DNA of 64,000 nucleotides from assembly GCF_001544535.1 (NCBI RefSeq), contig NZ_FCON02000007.1:78331-142330 (forward strand), in the 5' to 3' direction. The notes below the pieces were generated by a model that ran no database searches, was not told the origin of the DNA, and saw only the letters and a program-made list of their open reading frames with translations. Below, piece after piece: positions 39,116 to 48,707 of the stretch (the stretch's first letter is position 1; each line of letters starts with the position of its first letter). This DNA is from Caballeronia choica (lineage in GTDB: Bacteria; Pseudomonadota; Gammaproteobacteria; Burkholderiales; Burkholderiaceae). Both the position numbers and the translations under genes were made by a program.

Positions 39116-39233
39116 GCGCAAGGCGGAGCACTCTTGCGGCTCGCGAGATTGCAGTGACCGTTTTGATCGGTAACCATCCCTGCATGCCGCGATGAAGACG
39201 CTTCGGCGCGGCATGCGACCATCGGAGAGAGCA

Positions 39234-40547
39234 GTGTTCAATGCAAGGCAGACGATCGGCGAATACGACCCGGAACTCGGTTCGGCGATGGCGCAAGAGC
39301 GGCAACGTCAGGAGCGTCACATCGAGTTGATCGCTTCGGAAAACTACGTGAGCCGGCGGGTGCTGGAAGCGCAGGGCTCGGAACTTACCAACAAGTACGC
39401 GGAAGGCTATCCGGGCAGGCGCTATTACGGCGGATGCGAACACGTGGACATCGTCGAGTCGCTCGCCATCGACCGGGCGTGCAAGCTTTTTGGCGCCGCT
39501 TATGCGAACGTGCAGCCGCACAGCGGATCGCAGGCCAATGCGGCCGTGTATATGGCGCTGCTCGAACCGGGTGATACGATCCTCGGCATGAGCCTCGCAC
39601 ACGGTGGCCACCTGACCCACGGCGCGACGGTGTCGTTCTCCGGGAAGCTGTATCGCGCGGTCCAGTATGGACTCGATCCGCTGACCGGTTCAATCGACTA
39701 CGACGAGGTGGAACGTCTCGCGCTCGAGCATGAGCCCCGGATGATCATAGCGGGCTTCTCGGCCTACTCCCGCGTGCTCGATTTCCAGCGGTTTCGTGCA
39801 ATCGCCGATCGAGTCGGCGCATATCTGTTCGTCGATATGGCGCACGTGGCGGGCCTCGTTGCGGCGGGCCTCTATCCGAACCCGCTGCCTCATGCGGACG
39901 TCGTCACCAGCACCACGCACAAGACCTTGCGCGGACCGCGCGGCGGGCTGATTCTCGCGCGCGCGAACCCGGCGATCGAAAAGAAGCTGAACGCGGCCGT
40001 TTTCCCCGGCATTCAGGGCGGCCCGCTGATGCACGTCATCGCGGCGAAGGCCGTGGCGTTCAAGGAAGCGCTCGATCCTTCGTTCGTCTCATATCAGGAA
40101 CGGACCGTCGCGAACGCGCGGACAATGGCATCCGTGTTCCGGCAGCGCGGCTACGATATCGTGTCAGGGGGCACCGACAATCATCTCTTTCTCGTCAGCC
40201 TGATCGGTCAGGGCATTACCGGCAAGGATGCCGACCTCGCGCTCGGCCGCGCGCATATCACCGTGAACAAGAACGCGGTGCCGAACGACCCCGAGTCGCC
40301 GTTCGTCACGAGCGGCATCCGCATCGGCACGCCGGCTATCACGACGCGCGGCTTCGGCGAAGCGCAAGCCAAGCAAACGGCATCGCTCGCGTGCGACGTG
40401 ATCGATGCCCGAGGCCATGAACGCGTCCATGCGCGCGTGCGCGACGAGGTGGCCGCGTTGTGCGAGCGCTTCCCGGTCTACGGGCGTCCAACGGATCGGG
40501 AACTCGCGGGCGCCGAGCAGGGAGACGCGCATGCGCACCCGTGCTGA
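39234..40547 (+). CDS. glyA: Serine hydroxymethyltransferase
   Basis: A 437-residue PLP enzyme that interconverts glycine and serine with tetrahydrofolate. It shows [20 protein letters not shown], the PLP Lys in [14 protein letters not shown], and [13 protein letters not shown]. The start is GTG 39234 after GGAGAG; an ATG at 39192 in the same frame has no clear ribosome site. About 20 extra C-terminal residues follow the usual CERFPVYG end. Such a copy inside a catabolic cluster is probably a second glyA serving sarcosine-derived glycine and one-carbon units. The ketosynthase gene starts inside its 3' end (17-base overlap). Confidence 0.92.
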   Translation: MFNARQTIGEYDPELGSAMAQERQRQERHIELIASENYVSRRVLEAQGSELTNKYAEGYPGRRYYGGCEHVDIVESLAIDRACKLFGAAYANVQPHSGSQANAAVYMALLEPGDTILGMSLAHGGHLTHGATVSFSGKLYRAVQYGLDPLTGSIDYDEVERLALEHEPRMIIAGFSAYSRVLDFQRFRAIADRVGAYLFVDMAHVAGLVAAGLYPNPLPHADVVTSTTHKTLRGPRGGLILARANPAIEKKLNAAVFPGIQGGPLMHVIAAKAVAFKEALDPSFVSYQERTVANARTMASVFRQRGYDIVSGGTDNHLFLVSLIGQGITGKDADLALGRAHITVNKNAVPNDPESPFVTSGIRIGTPAITTRGFGEAQAKQTASLACDVIDARGHERVHARVRDEVAALCERFPVYGRPTDRELAGAEQGDAHAHPC

Positions 40548-41826
40548 GCATCCGGCGCGGCGCCGAGTGGCCATCACGGGGTTGGGGCTCGTGACCCCGC
40601 TCGGTGTCGGCATCGAGCCGGTTTGGTCGAGACTCGTCGCGGGTGAAACAGGGATCGGCGTGATCGGTCGTTTCGATACAGCGGACCTGCCGTGTCGCAT
40701 CGCGGGCCTCGTTCCGCAAGGACGCTATGCGGATGGCGGCTTCGACGAACGCGAGTGGCTGCCCGCCAAGGATTCGCGCAAGATGGACCGCTTTGCCAAA
40801 TACGCGATGGCAGCCGCGACCCAGGCGCTCGACGACGCCGGCTGGCAGCCTGACACGGATGCGCAGCGCGAGCGCACGGGCGTATTGATCGGCTCCGGCA
40901 TCGGCGGACTGCCGGGTATCGCCGAGGCCGCGCTCGCGCTTCAGGCGAAGGGCCCGAGAGCGATCTCTCCATTTTTCATTCCATCGAATCTCGTCAATCT
41001 CGCCGCGGGCCACGTGGCGATTCGGCACGGCTTGAGAGGTCCGACGCATGCGGTCGCGACTGCATGCGCGAGCGGGGCACACGCCCTCGGCGACGCTGCA
41101 CGCATGATCATGCTCGGCGACGCCGACGTGATGGTCGCGGGCGGCGCCGAAGCAGCGGTGTGCCGGCTCGGCATCGCGGGCTTTTGCGCAGCGCGTGCCT
41201 TGTCCACCTCGTTCAACGACGAACCGCACGCGGCATCGCGGCCCTGGGATGCCCGGCGCGACGGGTTCGTAATGGGCGAGGGAAGCGGCATCGTCGTGCT
41301 GGAGGACTATGAGCACGCGTTACGGCGCGGCGCGCGCATTCATGCAGAACTCATCGGATACGGTCTTTCTGGCGACGGCCATCACATCGCCGCGCCGCGC
41401 GCCGATGGCGACGGCGCCGCGCGAGCGATGTCGATGGCGATCGAGCGCGCGGGCATCGAGCCGGCCGCGATCGACTACGTGAACGCGCACGCGACGTCGA
41501 CCCATGCCGGCGACGAAATCGAATTGCAGGCGATCACGCGCGTCTTCGGCGCGCATGCGACGCAGGGCCTTTCGGTTTCGTCAACGAAAGGCGCGACGGG
41601 GCATCTGCTGGGCGCGGCGGGAAGCGTCGAGGCGATCATCACCATTCTCGCGATGCGCGCGCAAACCGCGCCACCGACGCTCAACCTTCACGAGCCCCCT
41701 CAGCAGTACAGCGACATCGACCTGGTGGCGCGCTCGGCGCGGTCGCGTCCGATCCGTTTCGCGCTCTCGAATTCCTTCGGCTTCGGGGGAACCAACGCCG
41801 CGCTCGTGTTCGCCAGACCTCTATAG
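40531..41826 (+). CDS. Beta-ketoacyl-ACP synthase II-like protein
   Basis: A 431-residue FabF-type condensing enzyme. The nucleophile Cys179 (TACASGAHA), His320 ([14 protein letters not shown]), Lys353 and His358 ([15 protein letters not shown]) complete the usual active site. The start at 40531 has GGGAG upstream and overlaps glyA by 17 bases, so the two are translationally coupled. No acyl carrier protein, reductase or acyltransferase lies nearby. Its role in a hydantoin/glycine cluster is unexplained; it could be a housekeeping paralogue carried along or part of an unknown acylation step. Confidence 0.9.
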   Translation: MRTRAEHPARRRVAITGLGLVTPLGVGIEPVWSRLVAGETGIGVIGRFDTADLPCRIAGLVPQGRYADGGFDEREWLPAKDSRKMDRFAKYAMAAATQALDDAGWQPDTDAQRERTGVLIGSGIGGLPGIAEAALALQAKGPRAISPFFIPSNLVNLAAGHVAIRHGLRGPTHAVATACASGAHALGDAARMIMLGDADVMVAGGAEAAVCRLGIAGFCAARALSTSFNDEPHAASRPWDARRDGFVMGEGSGIVVLEDYEHALRRGARIHAELIGYGLSGDGHHIAAPRADGDGAARAMSMAIERAGIEPAAIDYVNAHATSTHAGDEIELQAITRVFGAHATQGLSVSSTKGATGHLLGAAGSVEAIITILAMRAQTAPPTLNLHEPPQQYSDIDLVARSARSRPIRFALSNSFGFGGTNAALVFARPL

Positions 41827-41885
41827 AACACAGAAGGCCGATACGGTTTGCAACTCGATGCCTGAATTATCTTTTGGAGACGGAC

Positions 41886-43217
41886 ATGAGCGAAAGCGCA
41901 TGGCAAGGAGCAGTGTTGGAAGACGAAGCGCGGCCGCATTCGCAAGCGACGATCGACGCGACGTATCGCCGGATCACGTTGCGGCTGATTCCCTTTCTCT
42001 TCATCTGCTATGTGGCGGCGTATCTTGACCGGATCAATATCGGGTTTGCACAACTTCAGATGCGCAACGACCTCGGTTTCGGCGACGCGGTCTACGGGCT
42101 CGGCGCAGGGATCTTCTTCGCCGGATATTTTCTGTTCGAGGTTCCGAGTAACCTCATCCTTGAGCGGATCGGCGCGCGCAAGACCCTGATCCGGATCATG
42201 CTTTTGTGGGGCCTGACGTCCGCGGGCATGATGTTCGTCCGTTCGCCCGTCGCGTTCTATGCGATGCGCTTCATGCTCGGTGTATTCGAGGCCGGGTTCT
42301 TTCCCGGCATGATCCTTTACCTCACATACTGGTATCCGGCCGGGCGGCGCGGCCGCGTGATGGCGCTGTTTCTGACGGCAGTGGCGATGGCCGGCGTCCT
42401 GGGCGGTCCCTTATCCGGCTGGGTGCTCAATCACCTCGATGGCGCGCAGGGACTGCAAGGCTGGCAGTGGCTGTTCCTCGTGGAGGGGCTTCCTTCCTGC
42501 CTGCTCGGGATCGTCGCGTTCTTCTACCTCGACGACAACCCGCAACAGGCGCGCTGGCTGAGCGACGCGGAGAAAGCCGTCGTGGCGAACCAGCTCGAAA
42601 GGGATCGCGACGCTTCCTCGCTTTTCGGCCAGCACAGCTTTGGCGGCGCGTTGAAGAGCGCCCGAGTCTACTCGCTGGCCTTCGTCTGGTTCACATTCAT
42701 CTGCGGCGTCTACGCGATCAGCTTCTGGCTGCCGACCTTGATCCGAGGGACAGGCGTGACCGATGCCTATTCGGTCGGCATGCTGTCGGCGATTCCGTAT
42801 GGCTTCGCGGCGCTCACGATGGTGCTGGTCAGCCGTCACTCCGACCGCTCGCGCGAGCGCAGATGGCACACCGCGAGCTGCGCGCTCATCGGCGCGGTTG
42901 CCATCTCGGCGATCTCTCGAGCAGGCGGCGATCTCACGCTGGCTCTCGTTTTCATCAGCGTGGCGACCGCGGCAATCTTCACGTTGCAGCCCCTTTTCTG
43001 GGCGATCGCGACCGATTTCCTGGCGGGGACGCGTGCGGCGGCGGGAACGATCGCGCTCATCAACAGCCTCGGCCTGCTCGGCGGATTCGCCAGTCCAAGC
43101 ATGCTTGGCTTTGTCAAGACGATGACGGGCAGCCTGACAAACGGCCTGTACGTCGTATCGGCGTTATTGGTGATCGGAGCACTCGTCACGTTGAAGTCGG
43201 GCAAACGGCCGTTATGA
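41886..43217 (+). CDS. MFS transporter, anion:cation symporter type
   Basis: A 443-residue carrier of the ACS family (phthalate, tartrate, hexuronate and similar acids). FICYVAAYLDRINIGFAQLQ in helix 1 and GYFLFEVPSNLILERIGARK after helix 2 are family hallmarks. The ATG at 41886 has GGAG ten bases upstream. It follows the ketosynthase gene by 59 bases on the same strand and precedes the LysR gene. It could be a second importer of the cluster or belong with the regulator. Confidence 0.9.
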   Translation: MSESAWQGAVLEDEARPHSQATIDATYRRITLRLIPFLFICYVAAYLDRINIGFAQLQMRNDLGFGDAVYGLGAGIFFAGYFLFEVPSNLILERIGARKTLIRIMLLWGLTSAGMMFVRSPVAFYAMRFMLGVFEAGFFPGMILYLTYWYPAGRRGRVMALFLTAVAMAGVLGGPLSGWVLNHLDGAQGLQGWQWLFLVEGLPSCLLGIVAFFYLDDNPQQARWLSDAEKAVVANQLERDRDASSLFGQHSFGGALKSARVYSLAFVWFTFICGVYAISFWLPTLIRGTGVTDAYSVGMLSAIPYGFAALTMVLVSRHSDRSRERRWHTASCALIGAVAISAISRAGGDLTLALVFISVATAAIFTLQPLFWAIATDFLAGTRAAAGTIALINSLGLLGGFASPSMLGFVKTMTGSLTNGLYVVSALLVIGALVTLKSGKRPL

Positions 43218-43288
43218 TGAAGCCTTGCCCCGGAACCCGAGTTGATTAATTCCGGCGACGCTCACTCAAGAGGAAACTGCGGCGGCCC

Positions 43289-44215
43289 ATGCGAATCGAC
43301 GTTCATCACATCCGGGCGTTTCTGGCGGTCGCGGAAGCGCTCCAGTTCAGCGTGGCGGCCGACCGCCTGCACATGACGCAGCCGGCGCTGAGCCGCATCA
43401 TCAAGGCACTGGAGGAGTCGGTAGGCGCGGCGCTGCTCGCGCGCACGACGCGGCGTGTCGAACTGACCAATGCGGGGCGCGTGTTCGCTGAACATTGCCA
43501 GCTCGCGCTCACGCATATCGATCAGGCCATCACGCTTGCCCGGCGAGCGGAGGCGGGCAATATCGGGCATCTGCGCATCGCCTACATGGACTTCGCGATC
43601 AACGGCAGTTTGCCCGGCATCGTCGAGTCGTTCGGCAAGAAGTTTCCGTCGATCAGCATCGATCTCGTCCACATGCCGAGTACGGTGCAGAAGGAAGCCA
43701 TGCTTGATTCGACCATCGACGTCGGGTTCATGATCGGACCGTTCTCCGCACCCAACATCGAGACGCGCGTCTTCGGCCGCGAACCGATGGTGGCGCTACT
43801 GCCTTCCGCTCACCGGCTGGCCGCGCGAAAGATACTGCGACTTGCCGACCTCGCCGAGGAGCGCTTTGTGCTCGGCGCGCCGCATTCGTGGGAGGCGTTT
43901 CGCCATCACTTTTTTTCGATTTGCCATCGCGCCGGGTTTTCTCCGACGATCGCGCAGGAGGCGTCCACTAGCGACGGGATCTTCGGCCTGGTGGCCGCGA
44001 ACACGGGCGTCAGCATCTATCCCGAATGCATCAGGAACATCCAGCGCAGCGGACTGTGCATCCGGCCGCTCGCGGACAAGGACACCGCGATCGACATGGT
44101 CGCCTGCTGGCGAGCGGATACGCGCAATCCGTCGGTCGAGACCTTCGTCAGCGAGTTGAAGATGTCCGCGCCGCGCCGTAACGGGAAGCAGCCTGATCAG
44201 ATATCGGCGAACTGA
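43289..44215 (+). CDS. LysR family transcriptional regulator
   Basis: A 308-residue LysR regulator with the DNA-binding domain MRIDVHHIRAFLAVAEALQF, SVAADRLHMTQPALSRIIKA and LLARTTRRVELTNAGRVF. The effector domain contains LRIAYMDFAINGSLPGIVES. It resembles regulators of aromatic and organic acid uptake. It is co-directional with the upstream cluster and the only regulator within it, so it may bind the 24-bp dyads at 31662 and 38301 (inference). Confidence 0.9.
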   Translation: MRIDVHHIRAFLAVAEALQFSVAADRLHMTQPALSRIIKALEESVGAALLARTTRRVELTNAGRVFAEHCQLALTHIDQAITLARRAEAGNIGHLRIAYMDFAINGSLPGIVESFGKKFPSISIDLVHMPSTVQKEAMLDSTIDVGFMIGPFSAPNIETRVFGREPMVALLPSAHRLAARKILRLADLAEERFVLGAPHSWEAFRHHFFSICHRAGFSPTIAQEASTSDGIFGLVAANTGVSIYPECIRNIQRSGLCIRPLADKDTAIDMVACWRADTRNPSVETFVSELKMSAPRRNGKQPDQISAN

Positions 44216-44594
44216 AGCGGTAGACCTTTTCGATGGTTTCGATCGGCTTCGGACCCGAAGCACAACGTTCATCGGAAGACAAACAAAAGCCGCCGCCGCA
44301 GGCCAGCCGTTGTTCTACGTCACGGTCATCCCGGCGCAACTGACAGAGCGGCAGCGCTGTCCCAAATGCAACGTTTTCAACTATCCGGCCGGCGATCGCC
44401 TTGCGCTCCGCGCGAGCCGCATAAGCCTTGTCGAACGTCTGCCAACTGCGGAACGGCTGAGGGGGACGGGGCGCGCTCGGGCAACGAGAGGAGCACTTCG
44501 GCCGCGTTGCGTGAGCGTGCGCAGCCTTTGTCGGCAAGGAGACGTAAATCTAGCTAAACCTAAATCCTGCGGATAGTCTCCGTCGTCAACAATA
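44216..44594. other. Gene-free interval between convergent regulators
   Basis: About 380 bases between the convergent LysR and IclR genes. Small open frames on both strands show no domain. I see no clear terminator. Confidence 0.4.
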
Positions 44595-45434
44595 TCAAGA
44601 GAACGTTAGAGTGCTCCCGCAAGCTTGCGAGACTCTCACGCTCGTCTCCAGGAGACATTTGATAGCTTTGGTCTTTATGCGTGAAACGTCGGCGCTCGCA
44701 CCTATCAACGTCAAACAAGCCACTGCCTCATCCTGAAGATCGAGTATCGGTGCGCTTATCGCAGCCAGACCAGGGATAAGCACGGATTCGGCGTCGTCGT
44801 ATCCGCGCTTTCGGATCTTTTCGAGGTGCTCGAGCAACTTGGCGGGCGGCTTCTCGAAATTCTTGGAAGCCGCCAGCTCGATAAGGTGGTCTCTAACTCG
44901 AGCAGGCGTGAATGCCAACAACGTCCGGCCTGTCGCCGAATTCGTCAACTGGAATACTGAGCCAACCGAAAGTGTGGTGATGAACGGGACGCGGCTGCGT
45001 TCCCAGCGAACGATCGTAGGTCCACGGTCACCGAGCACATTGAGCAGTGTAGGAAGCCCGGTGACAGCGGCCAACTGTGGCATGGCTTCGCTCGCGAGGC
45101 GCAGTGGATCCAGGCGCCCAAGCGCCGAGGCCCCGATGCGAAGTGCAGTGGGTCCCAGGTCATACAAACCGGTGATCTCGTTTTGAACCGCAAGACCGCT
45201 CGTCATCAGACTTGCCAGATAGCGATGCGCAAGACTGTTTGGCATGCCGACTGCTCGCGCCAATTCGCGCAAAGGCGCTGCTCGCCCAGCCTCGACGAGC
45301 GCGAGAAGGACCTCCGTTGCCTTGTCAGCAGACTGAATGCCGCGACGCGCTCCAGTCTGTTTAGGCGCAGTTGGAGGAAGGTCGTCTTCAGGCAAGGCCG
45401 ATGACTGTTTGACTCGAGTTTTGCGTTCTGCCAA
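44595..45434 (-). CDS. IclR family transcriptional regulator
   Basis: A 279-residue IclR protein. A 30-residue basic, Pro-rich leader precedes the winged helix (SADKATEVLLALVEAGRAAP, LRELARAVGMPNSLAHRYLA). The effector domain includes ITTLSVGSVFQLTNSATGRT and GYDDAESVLIPGLAAISAPI. It lies downstream of the SDR on the same strand and is the likely local regulator of the minus-strand catabolic genes up to about 52.8 kb. Confidence 0.9.
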   Translation of the reverse strand: MAERKTRVKQSSALPEDDLPPTAPKQTGARRGIQSADKATEVLLALVEAGRAAPLRELARAVGMPNSLAHRYLASLMTSGLAVQNEITGLYDLGPTALRIGASALGRLDPLRLASEAMPQLAAVTGLPTLLNVLGDRGPTIVRWERSRVPFITTLSVGSVFQLTNSATGRTLLAFTPARVRDHLIELAASKNFEKPPAKLLEHLEKIRKRGYDDAESVLIPGLAAISAPILDLQDEAVACLTLIGASADVSRIKTKAIKCLLETSVRVSQACGSTLTFS

Positions 45435-45750
45435 TCTCGTCGATGCCTCTTAACATGGCGATGCCCTCGGTGTGATGCCCGAGGTCTCAAGACGCCGGTT
45501 TCTCGGCAAGCGCATTCAAGCCGGAGATTCACCGTCTTTGCGCCACGTACCTACCGTTATGCGAAAGGCATTTTAGCATGCTGATTTGACAGTAGAACCC
45601 AGGTCAAATGCAACTCGACGACGGGCAGAATGCGCTGGTTTGGCGATGCAGGACAAGCAGGATCTGGATCGGTTGGTAACGTGCCGTCTCCCCCAAGACC
45701 GAAGTACCGGCAGCGGCACGATCGCCTCTGCATTCGAACGTATCGACCCG
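45435..45750. other. Gene-free interval with dyads
   Basis: About 315 bases upstream of the IclR gene. It holds the palindrome AGCATGCT (near 45577) and the dyad TTTGAC-(12)-GTCAAA at 45585-45608, possible autoregulatory sites. No gene was seen. Confidence 0.4.
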
Positions 45751-46521
45751 TCACGAAATGGAAAAGCCACCATCGACCGCAAAGATCTGCCCAGTCGTCG
45801 TTTTCGATTCGTCTGAAGCCAGGAAGAGTGCCGTCATCGCGACCTCGCTCGGCTCGACCAGACCGAGAAGCTGTCGCTCGCTGGTTTTTTTCATCACATC
45901 GGGTTGCGTTTCAAGGAGACCCAGGACGCGATCAGTCTTCGTTACGGCGGGCGCGAGCGCATTCACGCGAATCCGATGCGGCGCATATTCGACGGCCATC
46001 GAGCGCGTCATCGAGGCAATCCCGCCTTTCGCTGCCGTGTAGGCATCCTTGCCGCGTGTGCCGACGAGCGCGAAGACAGAGCAGCTGTTGATGACCGAGC
46101 CGCCGCCGGTTTCCAGCATAGCGGCGATACCGTACTTGCAAGTGATCCACGAACCGAAGAGATCGAGCTTGATCGCGCGCCAGAACTCATCGGCCGGGCA
46201 GTCGGTCACGCGCGCGTCGATTGCGCTCGATCCGCCCGCGTTGTTATAGAGCACGTCAATCCGGCCGGCGAATCCGATCGCCGCATCGATCGATTTGCGC
46301 ACGCTGTCCTCGCTCGTGACATCCACAGGAAGAAAGCGCGCGCTCCCGCCATTGCTATTGATCGCCTCGGCGACCAACCCACCATTCTCACGGTTGTATT
46401 CCGCGATGATCACGGTCGCACCTTCGCGAGCAAACAGTTCCGCTGCGGCGCGTCCAATGCCCGCGCCTGCGCCCGTAATGTATGCAACCTTTCCGGCCAG
46501 TCGGCCATTTTCTTTGCTCAT
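45751..46521 (-). CDS. SDR family oxidoreductase
   Basis: A 256-residue classical SDR: TGAGAGIG (16-23), NNAG (93-96), Ser148, Tyr161 and Lys165 (YTAAKGG), and the C-terminal TTTGQIFAVDGGFSIS. The start at 46521 fits family N-termini; the frame upstream is not SDR-like. It lies between the DUF1330 and IclR genes on the same strand. Substrate unknown. Confidence 0.88.
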   Translation of the reverse strand: MSKENGRLAGKVAYITGAGAGIGRAAAELFAREGATVIIAEYNRENGGLVAEAINSNGGSARFLPVDVTSEDSVRKSIDAAIGFAGRIDVLYNNAGGSSAIDARVTDCPADEFWRAIKLDLFGSWITCKYGIAAMLETGGGSVINSCSVFALVGTRGKDAYTAAKGGIASMTRSMAVEYAPHRIRVNALAPAVTKTDRVLGLLETQPDVMKKTSERQLLGLVEPSEVAMTALFLASDESKTTTGQIFAVDGGFSIS

Positions 46522-46566
46522 GCTGGGACCTCGGATGTAGATACAGCAATTACACAAGACAGAATC

Positions 46567-46581
46567 GCTGGCGAACGGAAC
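46567..46581. promoter_or_regulatory. 15-bp palindrome upstream of the SDR gene
   Basis: CGAACGGAACGTTCG has 6-bp arms around a 3-base centre, about 45 bases upstream of the SDR start. Its form resembles IclR-family operators, and an IclR gene follows the SDR. Assignment is inference. Confidence 0.4.
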
Positions 46582-46706
46582 GTTCGGCAAGCAGTGCCTT
46601 CGAGCCTTAGGCGAGTGCCGAGTTGAAATTCCGCTCGGTATGGCTGCGTACAGGCTCTATAGCTTTTTTCGCTCGCCAGACAAAGCAAGACGACACCGCA
46701 TCCGCT

Positions 46707-47003
46707 TCAATGGGTTCCCGACAAGCACACTATGCGAGTGTTGGCACTGCCTAGGCGAAGAGGTACGATTTCCTGATACGCGGGTGACGCATACCACTCT
46801 TCGGCTTTCTTCACGCTCTCGAATTCGAGGATGACGATCGTGCCCGTGCCAACATCGCCTTCCATCACCTTCTGGGAGCCGCCACGGACCAGAAAAACGC
46901 CGCCATAGGCGTCCAGTGTTGCCTTCACCTTCGCGCTGTATTCTTCCCACTCTGCTCCTGGCGTATGGAGCGTCACTTCAGCGAATAGGTAGCCTTTGGT
47001 CAT
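46707..47003 (-). CDS. DUF1330 family protein
   Basis: A 98-residue protein of the dimeric alpha-beta barrel DUF1330 family: MTKGYLFAEVTLHTPGAEWE, YGGVFLVRGGSQKVMEGD and VILEFESVKKAEEWYASPAY. The motif RxG and the WYxSPxYQ segment are typical. The frame is open to 47093, but ATG 47003 is the family start. Members are often found in catabolic operons; the reaction is not established. Confidence 0.85.
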   Translation of the reverse strand: MTKGYLFAEVTLHTPGAEWEEYSAKVKATLDAYGGVFLVRGGSQKVMEGDVGTGTIVILEFESVKKAEEWYASPAYQEIVPLRLGSANTRIVCLSGTH

Positions 47004-47168
47004 TTTGAAAATTGCCTGGGATTTGATTGAGTTATAAAACGGAGCGCTGCTGATCTCTCGGCCTATTGACGGCGCCGGGCGTCCAGAGAGCATTCATGAG
47101 CACGTGGCAAGTCGCGCGGTCCGCCTGATCATTGCTGATTTGCAAGGCGACGACCCGGTTGCGCAATA

Positions 47169-47624
47169 TCAGTTCGGTGTGGCCGAATTGGCGGGAGGAT
47201 CGCATGCTACCGTCCCCATCTGCGCCGGCACTGAGATTTCCAGAAACTCGAAATCCTCGGATATTGCAATCTCATTGTGTTTGAGTCCGCCCGGAATATG
47301 GAGCGACTCTCCAGCGCTTACCCTGATGACCCGTCCGCCTTCAAACAGGAGATCTACCCAACCGCGAAGGGTATAGAAAAACTGTGATTCGCAAAGGTGA
47401 TAATGCCAGCCTGTCTGCTGCATTTCACCCGTCGCGACAGTCACCTGGGCTCGCATCCGACCGTTTGAAGCCTCGGAGACTCCGAGGTCCCGATATTTGA
47501 AGAACGTTCGACGACCTGGTACTAATGGTGCGGTTTCCGCCGTAGCGTACGCCAGTTTCCCTAAGAGGTCTCCGGCGGCATTGGCTGCCTCCGAAGATCT
47601 GGATTTTTCGCTGTCGGAATTCAT
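47169..47624 (-). CDS. Cupin domain protein
   Basis: A 151-residue single-domain cupin. Motif 1 gives His74, His76 and Glu79 (GWHYHLCESQFFYTLRG), motif 2 gives His116 (PGGLKHNEI), together a complete metal-binding set. GGAG lies seven bases before the ATG at 47624; the longer open frame upstream is an overlap with the next gene. It may be a dioxygenase, isomerase or sensor; small cupins cannot be told apart by sequence alone. Confidence 0.85.
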   Translation of the reverse strand: MNSDSEKSRSSEAANAAGDLLGKLAYATAETAPLVPGRRTFFKYRDLGVSEASNGRMRAQVTVATGEMQQTGWHYHLCESQFFYTLRGWVDLLFEGGRVIRVSAGESLHIPGGLKHNEIAISEDFEFLEISVPAQMGTVACDPPANSATPN

Positions 47625-47701
47625 TATCTGCTCCGTAGATTTACAAAAGTATGAGAATTGGGCGCGTGAATGCTTGAAGAATTGGTCCAGGCTTTCACCG
47701 A

Positions 47702-48610
47702 TCACTGCCGCGTTGTTCCGCGAACCAGGACGTCGGCTCGCTCTTCGACAATCTTGAGGATCGAAGTGAAATCGTCGCGTCCTCGGCCCTGCTCGATCGC
47801 TGTCTTCCAAAGAGATCTCGCTTCGTCCAGCACCGGAACTGAAACCTTTAACGCACGCGCCTCGGCGATTGCCAGTTCGACGTCTTTTGCGACGATCGAA
47901 AGATGCGCTCCGAAATCGAACGCACCAGTCAGCGCACAGCGGGCGAGAATATCTGCGGCCGCACTCTGCCCAGTGCTGGATCTGATCACGTCGCTCATGA
48001 CATTGGCCTCCAATCCTGCTTTGGCTCCTATCGCCAGCGCCTCCGATGCAACAGCCATGTTGGCGGCCAGCATGATGTTGTTGACCAGCTTCATGGCTTG
48101 AGCCTGACCCGCTTGGTTGCCAAGCCTGTGAATCTTCTTCGCGATATAGGCGAGCCATTGGGCGGCATGTGCAACGTCGTCGCCGCTGCCCGACAACATG
48201 ATCGTCAGCGCGCCGGCCCGGGCTGCTGCGGGGCCACCGCTCACGGGCGCATCGATGGTCCCAATATTCTTCTGCGAAAGTCTGTTCGCAATCGAGACAA
48301 TGGCAGTGGGGCCAATCGTCGACATCTCGACGTAGGTACGCACGGCCTTTCCCATCGCAACTCCATCTTGACCAAAGATCGCCTCCTCGCATGCCGCGCT
48401 GCTCGGCAGGCACGCCATCACGACAGAGGCTGAGTCCGCAACCGAGCGAGGGCTCGAGTGAGCGATGGCTCCAGCTGCAACGAGCTGAGAAACAGCGTCG
48501 GGATTCGGGTCAAAGACGTGAAGCTGTGACTCGGGGTGGAGTAGACGCAAGGCCATCGCAGCCCCCATGTTCCCAAGACCAAGAAAGCCGATGTGCGTTG
48601 AGGCGCTCAT
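47702..48610 (-). CDS. NAD(P)-dependent beta-hydroxyacid dehydrogenase
   Basis: A 302-residue enzyme of the 3-hydroxyisobutyrate dehydrogenase/tartronate semialdehyde reductase family. The cofactor motif GLGNMG is at 11-16, the substrate motif DAPVSGGPAAARAG is at 120-133, and the catalytic Lys174 is in AMKLVNNIM. GGGA precedes the ATG at 48610. It follows two operator-like dyads at 48672-48707 and begins the line dehydrogenase - cupin - DUF1330 - SDR - IclR. Confidence 0.9.
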   Translation of the reverse strand: MSASTHIGFLGLGNMGAAMALRLLHPESQLHVFDPNPDAVSQLVAAGAIAHSSPRSVADSASVVMACLPSSAACEEAIFGQDGVAMGKAVRTYVEMSTIGPTAIVSIANRLSQKNIGTIDAPVSGGPAAARAGALTIMLSGSGDDVAHAAQWLAYIAKKIHRLGNQAGQAQAMKLVNNIMLAANMAVASEALAIGAKAGLEANVMSDVIRSSTGQSAAADILARCALTGAFDFGAHLSIVAKDVELAIAEARALKVSVPVLDEARSLWKTAIEQGRGRDDFTSILKIVEERADVLVRGTTRQ

Positions 48611-48671
48611 TCGTGTGTCCCGTTTGATGTCGAAGATATCCGCTTGGCAGCGACGCCGCACAGTGTTTATG

Positions 48672-48707
48672 TTATCTACTATACAATGAATTATCTGATG
48701 GACAATT
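48672..48707. promoter_or_regulatory. Two operator-like dyads, 19-bp motif
   Basis: AATTATCTGATGGACAATT at 48689-48707 has the form AATT-N-TC-(5)-GA-N-AATT. A weaker copy, TTATCTACTATACAA (48672-48686), is centred 19 bases away. The same 19-bp form recurs at 52894-52912. They lie 60-100 bases upstream of the beta-hydroxyacid dehydrogenase gene. Confidence 0.6.

Noticed and set aside
39116-39233. Possible glycine riboswitch upstream of glyA
   Set aside because: The gap is short and contains only a GGAGAG ribosome site; the conserved riboswitch core is not visible.
41868-41884. A half-match to the AATT operator motif upstream of the second MFS carrier
   Set aside because: Only one half-site fits; the other arm lacks the AATT end, so it is probably chance.
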